A stretch of DNA of 29,849 nucleotides from NCBI GenBank assembly GCA_934716785.1, contig CAKUYM010000017.1, positions 1 through 29,849 of the forward strand, in the 5' to 3' direction. This document shows, in pieces, positions 16,984 to 25,155 of this stretch; position 1 is the first letter of the stretch; each line of letters starts with the position of its first letter. The DNA is from an uncultured Bacteroides sp. Lineage in GTDB: Bacteria > Bacteroidota > Bacteroidia > Bacteroidales > Bacteroidaceae. Below the pieces are notes generated by a model, which made no database searches, was not told the origin of the DNA, and saw nothing but the letters and a program-made list of their open reading frames with translations. Position numbers and translations under genes: made by a program.

Positions 16984-18189
16984 TTAATTATCCGATTTCC
17001 CTTTCAAATCCTTATAGCGTTTCAGAGCCTCCAAATAGTAATAATCGGCATAATTCAACGGTGTATCAATTTCGCTGTCGTGCGGGAAACTTCCGACAGA
17101 ATGCAGCAGGATGAAGCCGCGGTTCTCTCCCTCTTTCGCCAGATATTCTTCGGACGACAATTGCTTCAGTATATTTTCCGCATAACGGAAGTATTCTTCT
17201 CCTTGCTTTTTATCTCCATATCCGCTCAGTTCCAGTAGTGCGGAAGCTGTTACAGCGGCAGCGGAAGCGTCTCTCGGCTCAGCCGGAATCATAGGCGCAT
17301 CATAATCCCAGTAAGGAATATAATCATTCTCCGCCGGACGGTGGTCGATAATAAAACGGGCTATTTTATGGGCGGCATTCAGGTAACTTTGTTGTTTGGT
17401 GAAACGGTAGCACATGGTGTAGCCATATACTCCCCATGCCTGGCCACGTGCCCATGCGGAAGAATCGGCATATCCTTGGAATGTTCCTTTTGACTCTACC
17501 GCGTCACTGTCTGCCGAATAACTTACCACATGGTAAGATGTCATGTCTGGTCGGAAATGATTCTTCAACGTCTTGTCGGCATGAGAGATAGCTATTTCGC
17601 GATATTGGGGGTTGCCGGTCTGTTCCGAAGCCCAAAACAGCATTTCAAGGTTCATCATGTTGTCAATAATCACCGGATAGCTCCAGTCGCCAAAGTCCCA
17701 TGAACGGATTAGCCCCACTTTCGGACTGAAACGGGAGCTGAGACTTTCGGCCGAGTGAACAAGAATCAGGCTGTCAGTAGGTTCCGGTTTCAATCGAAAG
17801 CCTTGCCCGTAACTGCAAAACATCATAAAGCCCAAGTCGTGATTCCCCGTGTAATACTGCATGTTCTGCAAACGGTTCGTGTACTTCCGCGCTTCCTTTG
17901 CCAAGGCATCATCACCTGTCAGCTCGTATGCCAGCCACATCGAGCCGGGATAAAAACCGCTCGTCCAGTCCGTAGGGTGTTCCAACCGGTACTTTCCATC
18001 TTTCACCGAACGCGGGAAGCAGGCGGTGTCCGGCTCATCTTTCAATTGCTCTGCCATATAGAGCAACTGATGTCCGGATGTTTTCACTGCATGGTCAAAC
18101 CATTCCATCTCATTTCCTTTCGGAGCATTGCAGGCAGTCAGGAAAGCAAGAGTTCCTGCCGCCAGTAAAAATTTGTTTTTCATTGCCAT
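16984..18189 (-). CDS. GH88 unsaturated glucuronyl hydrolase lipoprotein
   Basis: The 401-residue protein has a lipobox ending at C20 (LTAC), suggesting membrane attachment in the periplasm. Family features include HPTDWTSGFYPGSMWLAYEL (71-90), NHDLGFM with D118, PVIIDNMMNLEMLFWAS with D176, SAWARGQAWGVYGY, and DASAAAVTASALLELS. The two aspartates match the catalytic pair of the family. GH88 enzymes remove the 4,5-unsaturated uronic acid left at the non-reducing end of lyase products. That makes a direct partner for the heparinase II/III-like lyase. The ATG two codons downstream (M3) is also possible. It has its own -7 box, and the HTCS gene follows after 200 nt. Confidence 0.93.
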   Translation of the reverse strand: MAMKNKFLLAAGTLAFLTACNAPKGNEMEWFDHAVKTSGHQLLYMAEQLKDEPDTACFPRSVKDGKYRLEHPTDWTSGFYPGSMWLAYELTGDDALAKEARKYTNRLQNMQYYTGNHDLGFMMFCSYGQGFRLKPEPTDSLILVHSAESLSSRFSPKVGLIRSWDFGDWSYPVIIDNMMNLEMLFWASEQTGNPQYREIAISHADKTLKNHFRPDMTSYHVVSYSADSDAVESKGTFQGYADSSAWARGQAWGVYGYTMCYRFTKQQSYLNAAHKIARFIIDHRPAENDYIPYWDYDAPMIPAEPRDASAAAVTASALLELSGYGDKKQGEEYFRYAENILKQLSSEEYLAKEGENRGFILLHSVGSFPHDSEIDTPLNYADYYYLEALKRYKDLKGKSDN

Positions 18190-18212
18190 AATTCTACAAT
18201 TGTTGATGCAGG

Positions 18213-18220
18213 CAAAGGTA
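18213..18220 (-). promoter_or_regulatory. -7 box of the GH88 gene
   Basis: TACCTTTG on the minus strand is an exact TAnnTTTG, 23 nt from the start codon. As at the lyase promoter, no -33 TTTG is present at the usual distance. Confidence 0.5.
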
Positions 18221-18293
18221 GGGCTATGCAGAGGAACAGAGTTTATATATCTTCTTTTTCATTTCCGTTTCTATTCCAACAGACTTTGATTTT

Positions 18294-18302
18294 GTCCAAA
18301 AC
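18294..18302 (-). promoter_or_regulatory. Candidate regulator half-site upstream of GH88
   Basis: GTCCAAAAC (plus strand), preceded by ATTCCAAC at 18273-18280, is shared with the region upstream of the lyase gene. It is 73 nt upstream of the GH88 -7 box, about two helical turns closer than at the lyase gene. The hybrid regulator is the likely binder. Confidence 0.35.
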
Positions 18303-18338
18303 TACTTTGTTTTTATCTTTTCCCCAAATAGTAACTAA

Positions 18339-20096
18339 TTATAATTCCTCACATACCCGCATTTCCATACCTTTATATACCACTACAATCTTGTGCAACT
18401 GCGTAGAGCCGACGGCTTGTTTCACCGTATCGGTATCCGCATAGCGATTGACCTGGACAATGGCCTCCTGATGCAGCTCTTCCACATGGGTTTCAGGATC
18501 TTTATATTTGGCGTATTTCAACTCAACGATGTAGCTATGCTTCATGTCGGGATATATGTCGAGCAAGGGACAAAGGAAAATGTCTATATAGCCTGTTTGC
18601 GTGTCTTGCTCGGAGATAGGGCGATAAAAACGGTTCTGCGCAGTCATGGCAAGAGTGAAGCCGTGAACGAAGAATTCGCCTTTCTGCTTGTCGCGCTGGG
18701 AGGCGTAACGTTTCAGACAGTCGGCAATGTAACCAAAATAGGCTTGCCAGTCGCCATCATAGGCCAGCCGACTGGCAAGTTCGCTCTTTTCGTAACTGCT
18801 GAAACTCAGGTCGGCATCATTATACGTACTCAGCAAATAAGTATAAAGTTGTTCCTGAACCACTATGTTAGGGATGGTAAGTTTGGTTTTTCCTTCATGC
18901 ATTCCGCTAATGGTGAGCATGCCGAAATAGTAGAGCAGGCTGATGAAGTTGTCCGGATGGGTGATGTTGATAGCAGGGAAACCTTTCTTTAACTCACCAG
19001 TGATGAAGCCTTGGCTTATTAGCGTTTGAATGACAGAAGCATCATGAGCAAACTCTTTGTCCTTGCGGATAAGCATACGTAGCTTCTCGTAGTCGATGCG
19101 GATATTATCTTCTATCATATCTTGGGGAACTTTACCGCGTATGATGTAGTTTTTAACGAAGTAGAGCACCATATTAGAATTATACATCGTGGTATCTCCA
19201 TAACATTCCTGTGCAAAACAATAGTTGTCATACCACGGTTTCATTATTTCAATCAGTTCATCTACGCTATGCTGAAAGGGACTGTTGGTTGAATAGTAAG
19301 TCAGCATTTCGCGTACTTCTCCTTCAGTGAATCCCATCATTTCATTAAATTCCGATGTAAGCGAATAATTCGTGCCGATATTGAATCCGCTGGTAAGGTC
19401 GTCCATCGTCACAGGGCTGACACCGGTAATGAAGCAACGCTTAATGCTGGAATCCGTCCCTGTCTTTACTTTGTTGAAGAAGGCATGCAAGTAACCTTCC
19501 CCGTGTGTTTCATTGATGTCGCGGTGCAGGCTATCGACATCGGAAAGGATGGCGTTAGTGAAGTGGTCGTACTCGTCAATGAAAAGATACATTTTCTGTC
19601 CGGCACGTTCGCAGGCTTGATAGAGGTAATCCAATTGTTCTACAGCTCCACTAACCTGATAAAACCCTTCCAGCGTGCCTTGAGGCAGAAGGTCGGCATA
19701 TTTCTTGCAAAAGTTCTCGAAAGTGATTCTGCAATGGGCATCCAGTCCGTCGCGATAGTTGTTTAGCTCACCGATAATGCCGGAGAAGTTAAGATAAAGC
19801 ACCAGATAACTGTTACGGTCGGGAGTGGGATACTTTCCGATATAGAGGTCACCGAAAAGGGCTTCGAATTTATCTTTGGTATACACGTCATAGTATTGTC
19901 TCAGCATATTCAATGTAAGACTTTTGCCGAAACGGCGCGGACGGATGAAGAAGAAATAGCGGTCGGCCTGTTCTATCATGGAGATGAAACGGGTCTTGTC
20001 CACATAATAATAATTCTCGAGGCGGATATCCGCAAAGTTCATCATGCCGTAAGGCAAACGTTTTCTGTCCGGTACAATATATTTCATTGGGTCCAT
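18339..20096 (-). CDS. AAA-ATPase-like protein with C-terminal PD-(D/E)XK nuclease-like domain
   Basis: The 585-residue protein has a Walker-A-like RPRRFGKS at 52-59 and a Walker-B-like YLFIDEYDHF with D174/E175. ITGVSPVTMDDLTSGFN follows, as in the AAA-ATPase_like family. The C-terminal part has GYIDIFL followed by YIVELKYAK, the pattern of the DUF1703/PDDEXK_9 nuclease-like domain. Such proteins are abundant, often in many copies, in Bacteroidales. Their role is not established; links to mobile elements or defence are only suggested. The start is supported by a strong AGGAGG 9 nt upstream, unusual for this group of bacteria. The length is normal and no lesion was seen. Confidence 0.9.
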   Translation of the reverse strand: MDPMKYIVPDRKRLPYGMMNFADIRLENYYYVDKTRFISMIEQADRYFFFIRPRRFGKSLTLNMLRQYYDVYTKDKFEALFGDLYIGKYPTPDRNSYLVLYLNFSGIIGELNNYRDGLDAHCRITFENFCKKYADLLPQGTLEGFYQVSGAVEQLDYLYQACERAGQKMYLFIDEYDHFTNAILSDVDSLHRDINETHGEGYLHAFFNKVKTGTDSSIKRCFITGVSPVTMDDLTSGFNIGTNYSLTSEFNEMMGFTEGEVREMLTYYSTNSPFQHSVDELIEIMKPWYDNYCFAQECYGDTTMYNSNMVLYFVKNYIIRGKVPQDMIEDNIRIDYEKLRMLIRKDKEFAHDASVIQTLISQGFITGELKKGFPAINITHPDNFISLLYYFGMLTISGMHEGKTKLTIPNIVVQEQLYTYLLSTYNDADLSFSSYEKSELASRLAYDGDWQAYFGYIADCLKRYASQRDKQKGEFFVHGFTLAMTAQNRFYRPISEQDTQTGYIDIFLCPLLDIYPDMKHSYIVELKYAKYKDPETHVEELHQEAIVQVNRYADTDTVKQAVGSTQLHKIVVVYKGMEMRVCEEL

Positions 20097-20154
20097 TTTC
20101 TGTCCTCCTACTATTTTCTTGTCTTAATCAACTATTTTACAAACTTATACCACA

Positions 20155-20162
20155 CAAAGATA
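20155..20162 (-). promoter_or_regulatory. -7 box of the AAA-ATPase gene
   Basis: TATCTTTG on the minus strand is an exact TAnnTTTG, 58 nt upstream of the start codon. There is no -33 TTTG at the usual spacing. Confidence 0.45.
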
Positions 20163-20303
20163 AGGGAAGTTATTGTTGAGAGAAGCTATCCGAGAATATT
20201 TTTAAGTATTATAGGCAGGTTTTATCTCATACACTAAAGATAGAATTGATATCTTTTGCGCGAATAAACACCCTTCCATATCATGCTGTTCAAATTTCTT
20301 TTA

Positions 20304-20311
20304 TATATTTG
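20304..20311 (+). promoter_or_regulatory. -7 box upstream of the inverted repeat and HTH gene
   Basis: TATATTTG is an exact TAnnTTTG on the plus strand. Initiation near 20318 would put the whole inverted repeat into an untranslated leader of about 340 nt for the HTH gene. No -33 TTTG was seen. Confidence 0.4.
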
Positions 20312-20390
20312 CAGGGTCTGAATGGAAGAACGACTAATCCTTCCGGACAGGCAGACATTTTTTATAAAGAGAAGAAAGCGTTATCCGCTT

Positions 20391-20570
20391 CATCCTAAAA
20401 AACGAAAATCGCCAAAATTTCGAACCTATAAGGATGGAACAGTATGATGCTTCCGTTGTTGTATGTACCTGCACCCTTGCAAAAGGGTGCAAACATATAT
20501 CACAGCGTGGGGTGTTTATTCGGTTCATTTTATAGGTTCTGGTGTTTGGCGATGCCACGTTTTTTTAATG
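20391..20570. repeat. Large imperfect inverted repeat centred on a perfect hairpin
   Basis: The centre is GCACCCTTGCAAAAGGGTGC (20471-20490), a perfect 8-bp stem with a GCAA loop. From there two 80-nt arms run outward in exact register. GAACCTATA (20422-20430) mirrors TATAGGTTC (20531-20539), and ATCGCCAA (20408-20415) mirrors TTGGCGAT (20546-20553). Poly-T/poly-A blocks mirror with a 1-nt offset. Weaker similarity continues to about 20345 and 20625. It fills most of the 562-bp gap between the ATPase and HTH genes. It could be a structured leader RNA, a MITE-like element, or two divergent copies of a regulatory module. Confidence 0.8.
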
Positions 20571-20658
20571 AGCAGTATAGAGTTCCTCACGCTTTTTTTA
20601 ATTAACGGAAGCCCGCTGCCACAGGGGAACAGGTGCAGGCGCATTACAAGCACAGACT

Positions 20659-20991
20659 GTGGAATCCAAATTCAAAGACATTTATATCGGAAAGCTCATA
20701 CAGCAGAAAGTTGACGAACGCGGCATCAGTTATGCGGAATTCGCCCGGCAGATACATTGCGCACGCACTTCTCTCTACCATATCTTCAACAGCAAAAACA
20801 TTGATGTGGAGCGTCTTTTGCTCATTTCAGAGGTTCTTCAATACAATTTCATCGAAGAAGTGTATCTCCGGAAATTGAAGTCCACAGACGAAAATGTACC
20901 TTGCATCGTGATTCCCTTTAAAGAGAAAGGTATCGACACCTCGCAACTCCCCAACGAAGTATTGGAATGGCTGAAGCAACAACTGCTGTAA
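20659..20991 (+). CDS. Small XRE-type helix-turn-helix protein
   Basis: The 110-residue protein has an N-terminal HTH (about 9-65). The blocks IGKLIQQKVDERGISYAEFARQI and ARTSLYHIFNSKNIDVERLLLISEVL match XRE/Cro-type DNA-binding domains. A tail ending LPNEVLEWLKQQLL follows. The only possible start is GTG at 20659: the frame is closed by TAA at 20599-20601, there is no ATG in between, and the protein has no internal methionine. GTG starts are uncommon in Bacteroides, so this may be a mutated ATG or a weakly translated gene. Its target is unknown; the inverted repeat in its leader is an obvious candidate for binding or autoregulation. Confidence 0.8.
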   Translation: MESKFKDIYIGKLIQQKVDERGISYAEFARQIHCARTSLYHIFNSKNIDVERLLLISEVLQYNFIEEVYLRKLKSTDENVPCIVIPFKEKGIDTSQLPNEVLEWLKQQLL

Positions 20992-21056
20992 CAAAAAAGG
21001 TCATATCCGTACAAGATACCGACACCCTTCACAACTGCCGTCTTTCGCAATTGCCC

Positions 21057-21064
21057 TACCTTTG
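21057..21064 (+). promoter_or_regulatory. -7 box of the lipooligosaccharide operon
   Basis: TACCTTTG is an exact TAnnTTTG, 28 nt before the waaA start codon. No -33 TTTG lies at the usual spacing. It is the only recognisable promoter for the eight genes that follow. Confidence 0.5.
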
Positions 21065-21092
21065 CTGCGATTATCATCAAGCATTGGAATGA

Positions 21093-22352
21093 ATGAACAA
21101 ACTATATAACATCATCCTTATCAACGGAAAAATTCTTTTGAGCCTCATAGCCAGACTATCGTTTCTTCTGACATCGGAAAGTAAGCTGAAAAAGTTTGCC
21201 AAAGGCCAGCAAGGACTGGTGAGGCTGATTCAGGATGAGATGAACTGCCACAAAGATTCCGAGACTCCCGTCATCTGGCTGCACGCCGCTTCTTTAGGAG
21301 AATACGGCGTTGCCCGTCCTATCATAAAGCGTTTAAAGCAGCAAGGCAAATGCCGTATCGTGGTGACGTTTTTCTCTCCTACCGGATATGAAGCGTTGAA
21401 TATTCATCACCCGGAGATAGATCATATCTTCTATCTGCCATTGGATACCGCCCGAAACGCTCGTACATTTATCGAAACGATACACCCGCAGAAAGCGATA
21501 TTCATCATCTCCGAATATTGGGTAAACTATCTGAATGAGTTAAAAGCAAGGGAAATCCCCACTTTCCTCATCTCGGCCGTCATCAGCCGCAATGCACCTT
21601 TCTTCAAATGGTATGGCGGACTGTTTCGCCCGTCACTAAAAGCATTCACTCATTTCTTGGTGCTGAACAAGCAATCGGGCGAAAATCTGCGGTCGTTAGG
21701 GTACAAGAACTTCAGTGTGACAGGCGACCCGCTCTTCGATAATGCCATTGCCGTGGCATCCACACCCTATCAGAACCCTATCGTTGAGAAATTCGCCTGC
21801 GGAAAAGAGGTCTTTATCGCCGGTAGTGTCAGCGACCGGAAAGACATGCAACTCGTCTGCTATCTTGCCAACCGCCACCGGGATGTACGTTTCATCATCG
21901 TTCCGCATGAAATAAGTGAAGAAGTCTTGAACGATATCAAGTTCAATCTGGACGGGTATGCACTCTGCTATTCCGAATGTGACGGCAACACAGATTTCGG
22001 TGATACCCAAACGCTCATCATCGACTATTTAGGGGCACTTGCTTTCTTATACCGCTATGGGAAATGGGCGTATGTGGGCGGTGGCTTCACACCTTACCTA
22101 CATAGTATCATCGAAGCTACCGTATATGGACTACCCGTGGCTTTCGGCCCTATGATTCAACGGAAAGTAACGCCCAATGAATTGATAGAGTTGGGTATCG
22201 GGCGAGTTGTGCGGTCGGAAAAGGAACTGGAAAACTGGTTTGAATCGCTCAAAGATGCACCCCGACAACTCGAACGAATAAAAAATACCGCACTGGATTA
22301 CAGCCGGGCAAACAGCGGGGCGACCTCAAACATTATCCAAATACTGGCATAA
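21093..22352 (+). CDS. waaA: 3-deoxy-D-manno-octulosonic acid (Kdo) transferase
   Basis: The 419-residue protein has the usual WaaA/KdtA length and layout. An N-terminal membrane anchor (about 5-27) precedes IWLHAASLGE (61-70), where E70 fits the general base. VTGDPLFD and a C-terminal GGGFTPYLHSIIEATVYGLPVAFGP block follow. The enzyme transfers Kdo from CMP-Kdo to the lipid A precursor on the inner face of the inner membrane. The segment after the catalytic Glu is YGVARP rather than the FEQGRP-like version I associate with most relatives, so this copy may be divergent. It is followed after 2 nt by an acyltransferase and then by kdsB, which supplies its donor. Confidence 0.92.
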   Translation: MNKLYNIILINGKILLSLIARLSFLLTSESKLKKFAKGQQGLVRLIQDEMNCHKDSETPVIWLHAASLGEYGVARPIIKRLKQQGKCRIVVTFFSPTGYEALNIHHPEIDHIFYLPLDTARNARTFIETIHPQKAIFIISEYWVNYLNELKAREIPTFLISAVISRNAPFFKWYGGLFRPSLKAFTHFLVLNKQSGENLRSLGYKNFSVTGDPLFDNAIAVASTPYQNPIVEKFACGKEVFIAGSVSDRKDMQLVCYLANRHRDVRFIIVPHEISEEVLNDIKFNLDGYALCYSECDGNTDFGDTQTLIIDYLGALAFLYRYGKWAYVGGGFTPYLHSIIEATVYGLPVAFGPMIQRKVTPNELIELGIGRVVRSEKELENWFESLKDAPRQLERIKNTALDYSRANSGATSNIIQILA

Positions 22353-22354
22353 TC

Positions 22355-23269
22355 ATGAAACATCGCTTATCATATAACCTACTCATCAGCCTGTTGCGCT
22401 TTTGGGCATTTCTGCCTTTCGGCATTCTCTACCTTATCAGTGACGGAATGTATGTCATCGTTTACCACATCATCAGGTATCGGAGAAAAACGGTAAGAGA
22501 CAACCTGCACAATTCGTTCCCTGAGAAAAGCGATAAAGAACGAAGCAAAATTGAGCGGAAGTTCTACAGGCACTTATGCGACTGCATCATGGAAACGATT
22601 AAGTTACTGCATCTGACCGACAAGGAAATTGAGAAACGAATCAACGTGACGAACGGAGAATTGATAGACCGATTGGCGGAAGACGGGGCTCCCATCATCC
22701 TATATCTCGGTCACTATGGCAACTGGGAATGGACACCGGCCATCACGCGTCATTATACCCGTCCTTCCATCAACGGGCAGATATACCGTCCGCTGCACAG
22801 CTGCACGATGGAACAAGTGATGCAGACGATACGGTCTCGGTTTCACACGATTTCCATTCCGCAAAAAAGCGCTTTCCGCACCTTGCTTAAGATGAGACAG
22901 GAAAACAAACAGTTCCTCATCGGGTTCGTTGCCGACCAACGGCCCAACAGCGGTAACCTGCACCATTGGACTACCTTCCTTAATCAGGACACGGCTTACA
23001 GCATCGGCGGCGAGGAGATAGGAAAAAGAACCGGTGCGCACTTCGTCTATTTAGAAATAGAAAAAAGAAAAAGAGGACACTACCAAATGACATTCCACCG
23101 GATTTTACCGTCATGCGACGCAAATGAGGAAGATGGAAAGGAATATCCCTATACCCTGCAATTCATGAATATGCTGGAGAATTCCATCAAGCGTGCTCCG
23201 GAATATTGGTTGTGGTCACATAAAAGGTGGCGTTTTTCACGCCCCGCCAGCAAAAACTTAACAACTTAA
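22355..23269 (+). CDS. LpxL/HtrB-like lipid A acyltransferase
   Basis: The 304-residue protein belongs to the lysophospholipid/lipid A acyltransferase family. The catalytic HX4E motif is GHYGNWEW, with H120 and E125. A hydrophobic N-terminal segment (about 10-38) anchors it to the inner membrane. VADQRPNSGN and the closing PEYWLWSHKRWRF block are typical of LpxL-type enzymes. It adds a secondary acyl chain to Kdo-lipid A. Its start lies 2 nt after the waaA stop, which suggests translational coupling. Which position it acylates cannot be told. Confidence 0.92.
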   Translation: MKHRLSYNLLISLLRFWAFLPFGILYLISDGMYVIVYHIIRYRRKTVRDNLHNSFPEKSDKERSKIERKFYRHLCDCIMETIKLLHLTDKEIEKRINVTNGELIDRLAEDGAPIILYLGHYGNWEWTPAITRHYTRPSINGQIYRPLHSCTMEQVMQTIRSRFHTISIPQKSAFRTLLKMRQENKQFLIGFVADQRPNSGNLHHWTTFLNQDTAYSIGGEEIGKRTGAHFVYLEIEKRKRGHYQMTFHRILPSCDANEEDGKEYPYTLQFMNMLENSIKRAPEYWLWSHKRWRFSRPASKNLTT

Positions 23270-23281
23270 AAACAATGTAAT

Positions 23282-24025
23282 ATGAAAATTATCTGTGTTA
23301 TACCGGCAAGAGCCGAGTCATCTCGTTTTTTTGAGAAGCCATTGGCTTTGATCTGTGGTAAACCCATGATACAGTGGGTATATACTCATTGCAAAGCCTG
23401 CGAATATTTTGATGAAGTGTACGTAGCTACCGACAGTGAGAAGATTAAGACAGCCTGCGAAACATTCGGTGCACAGGTCGTTATGACCTCGTCTGACCAT
23501 GATACAGCCACCGAACGGCTTTACGAGGTCTCTACTAAATTGCCTGCCGACCTCTATGTCATGGTCAACGGGGATGAGCCTCTGCTGACAAGTAAGTATA
23601 TCAAACAATGCATTCCCGATAATCTGGATACGGATGCCTTGTTTGTATCCAATCTTATGACCGACTTCAGCAACCCGGTGGAAGTAGTGGACAGCACCAA
23701 TTTGAAGATTGTCACAGCAACGGACAACCGCTGCTTGTTCATCTCACGCAGCCCAATCCCCTACCCTAAAGGAAACATGAGTTATGTATATCATAAGTTT
23801 GTAGGCGTAGGCGCTTTCACCCGCAAGGCACTGGACTTCTATCATAACACTCCGCGTGGCCCGATAGAGAAGATAGAAGAGAACGATTCTTTCCGTTTCA
23901 TCGAAAACCATGTTCCTATCTATTATTACAATTGCCATTGCAAGTCGCTCTCCGTCGATACTCCTAAAGACATAGAGGGAGTGGAGGAATACTTAAAAGG
24001 ACAAGGAGCGGGTGTATGCGAATAG
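23282..24025 (+). CDS. kdsB: CMP-Kdo synthetase (3-deoxy-manno-octulosonate cytidylyltransferase)
   Basis: The 247-residue protein has the KdsB start IICVIPARAESSRFFEKPLA. VYVATDSEKI, VMVNGDEPLL, FISRSPIPYPKG and the C-terminal SVDTPKDIEGVEEYL follow. It activates Kdo with CTP to form the CMP-Kdo donor for WaaA. The N-terminal nucleotide loop normally reads STRLPGKPL or STRFPGKPL; here it is SSRFFEKPL, lacking the usual Pro-Gly. The other motifs are intact, so it is probably active but divergent, and a related sugar acid substrate is possible. It begins 12 nt after the acyltransferase gene and overlaps the next gene by 10 nt. Confidence 0.88.
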   Translation: MKIICVIPARAESSRFFEKPLALICGKPMIQWVYTHCKACEYFDEVYVATDSEKIKTACETFGAQVVMTSSDHDTATERLYEVSTKLPADLYVMVNGDEPLLTSKYIKQCIPDNLDTDALFVSNLMTDFSNPVEVVDSTNLKIVTATDNRCLFISRSPIPYPKGNMSYVYHKFVGVGAFTRKALDFYHNTPRGPIEKIEENDSFRFIENHVPIYYYNCHCKSLSVDTPKDIEGVEEYLKGQGAGVCE

Positions 24026-25146
24026 GGTTTGATGCAAAGAAAATCGTCTCCAACCTGACCGGAATAGGCAACTATAGCCGAAACATCATCAATGGATTAT
24101 CGGCATATCCCGGCAACCGGTATGTCCTGTTTGCTCCACACAAAGGGACAGACCAATGTGTGCGGGATTTAAAAGAGTCCGCTTCGGTTTCTTTTGTCTA
24201 TCCGTCCGCCCATTCTTCCTTCGGGCAAGAATGGTGGCGGTGTCGGGGAATCACCGAAGAAATAGTCAGGCAGCAGATTGATATCTTTCATGGCCTTAGC
24301 AATGAACTTCCTATGGGTTTGCATAAGACAAGATGCAAATCCGTAGTGACTATACATGACCTGATATTCTTGCGCCACCCCGAATACTACAGCTTCATCA
24401 TGCGACAGATACTTAAAGCCAAAACATACTATGCCTGCCGACATGCAGACAAGATTATAGCCATCAGCCGACAAACTAAACAAGACATCATGGATTTCTA
24501 CCACATACCGGAATCTAAAATAGAAATCGTGTATCAAGGCTGCAATCCGGCTTTTCATCATAAAGTATCCGAGGATGCACAGACTGCTGTCCGAAAATCC
24601 TACCAGCTCCCGTCACGCTACATTCTATGTGTAGGAACAATAGAACCACGCAAGAACCAGCTTACCCTCGTACGTATACTCCCCAAGCTCCGTGAGGATA
24701 TACATTTGGTGCTGATAGGGAAGGCCACTCCTTACCAACATGCCATAGAAGAGGAAGCATGCAAATCAGGCATGCGAAATCGGGTACATATCTTCAACCG
24801 GATGCCCAACTGTGACTTGCCTGCCATCTATCAAGGAAGTACCGTTTTCGCGTCTCTTTCATTCTTTGAGGGATTCGGTATTCCCGTACTGGAAGCAATC
24901 ACTTCCGGTGTACCGGTAATTGCCGCCACAGGTTCCTGCCTCGAAGAAGCGGGCGGACCGGACAGCATTTACTGTGATCCGACCAATCTCGCACAGATAG
25001 CAGACAGGATTAATGAGCTACTGGCATGTCCGGAACGAAGAGCACACATGATACAGGCGGGACTGAAATATGCGAGCCGATTTAGCGAATCAGCAGTCAC
25101 CGGACAATTATTGTCCGTCTATCGCCAACTTCTTCAACAAGAATAA
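24016..25146 (+). CDS. Glycosyltransferase family 4 (GT-B fold)
   Basis: The 376-residue protein opens with MRIGFDAKKIVSNLTGIGNYS, a typical GT4 N-terminus with the GIGNY loop. The C-terminal domain has LCVGTIEPRKN (204-214) and the EX7E motif FFEGFGIPVLEA with E285 and E293. These retaining enzymes use nucleotide-sugar donors. In this operon it most likely adds a sugar to the lipooligosaccharide core at the cytosolic membrane face. It overlaps the end of kdsB by 10 nt. Donor and acceptor are unknown. Confidence 0.92.
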   Translation: MRIGFDAKKIVSNLTGIGNYSRNIINGLSAYPGNRYVLFAPHKGTDQCVRDLKESASVSFVYPSAHSSFGQEWWRCRGITEEIVRQQIDIFHGLSNELPMGLHKTRCKSVVTIHDLIFLRHPEYYSFIMRQILKAKTYYACRHADKIIAISRQTKQDIMDFYHIPESKIEIVYQGCNPAFHHKVSEDAQTAVRKSYQLPSRYILCVGTIEPRKNQLTLVRILPKLREDIHLVLIGKATPYQHAIEEEACKSGMRNRVHIFNRMPNCDLPAIYQGSTVFASLSFFEGFGIPVLEAITSGVPVIAATGSCLEEAGGPDSIYCDPTNLAQIADRINELLACPERRAHMIQAGLKYASRFSESAVTGQLLSVYRQLLQQE

Positions 25147-25155
25147 ACTTTCTAT

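Noticed and set aside
18190..18338. Possible small gene between the GH88 and ATPase genes
   Set aside because: Only AT-rich promoter DNA with the GH88 -7 box and the shared 9-mer is visible; the plus-strand frame there runs into the ATPase gene as antisense.
20334..20714. Two short opposite-strand frames whose proteins resemble each other
   Set aside because: Their similarity (for example RVQ ... WR ... F.M) is produced by the DNA inverted repeat itself; neither has a known domain.
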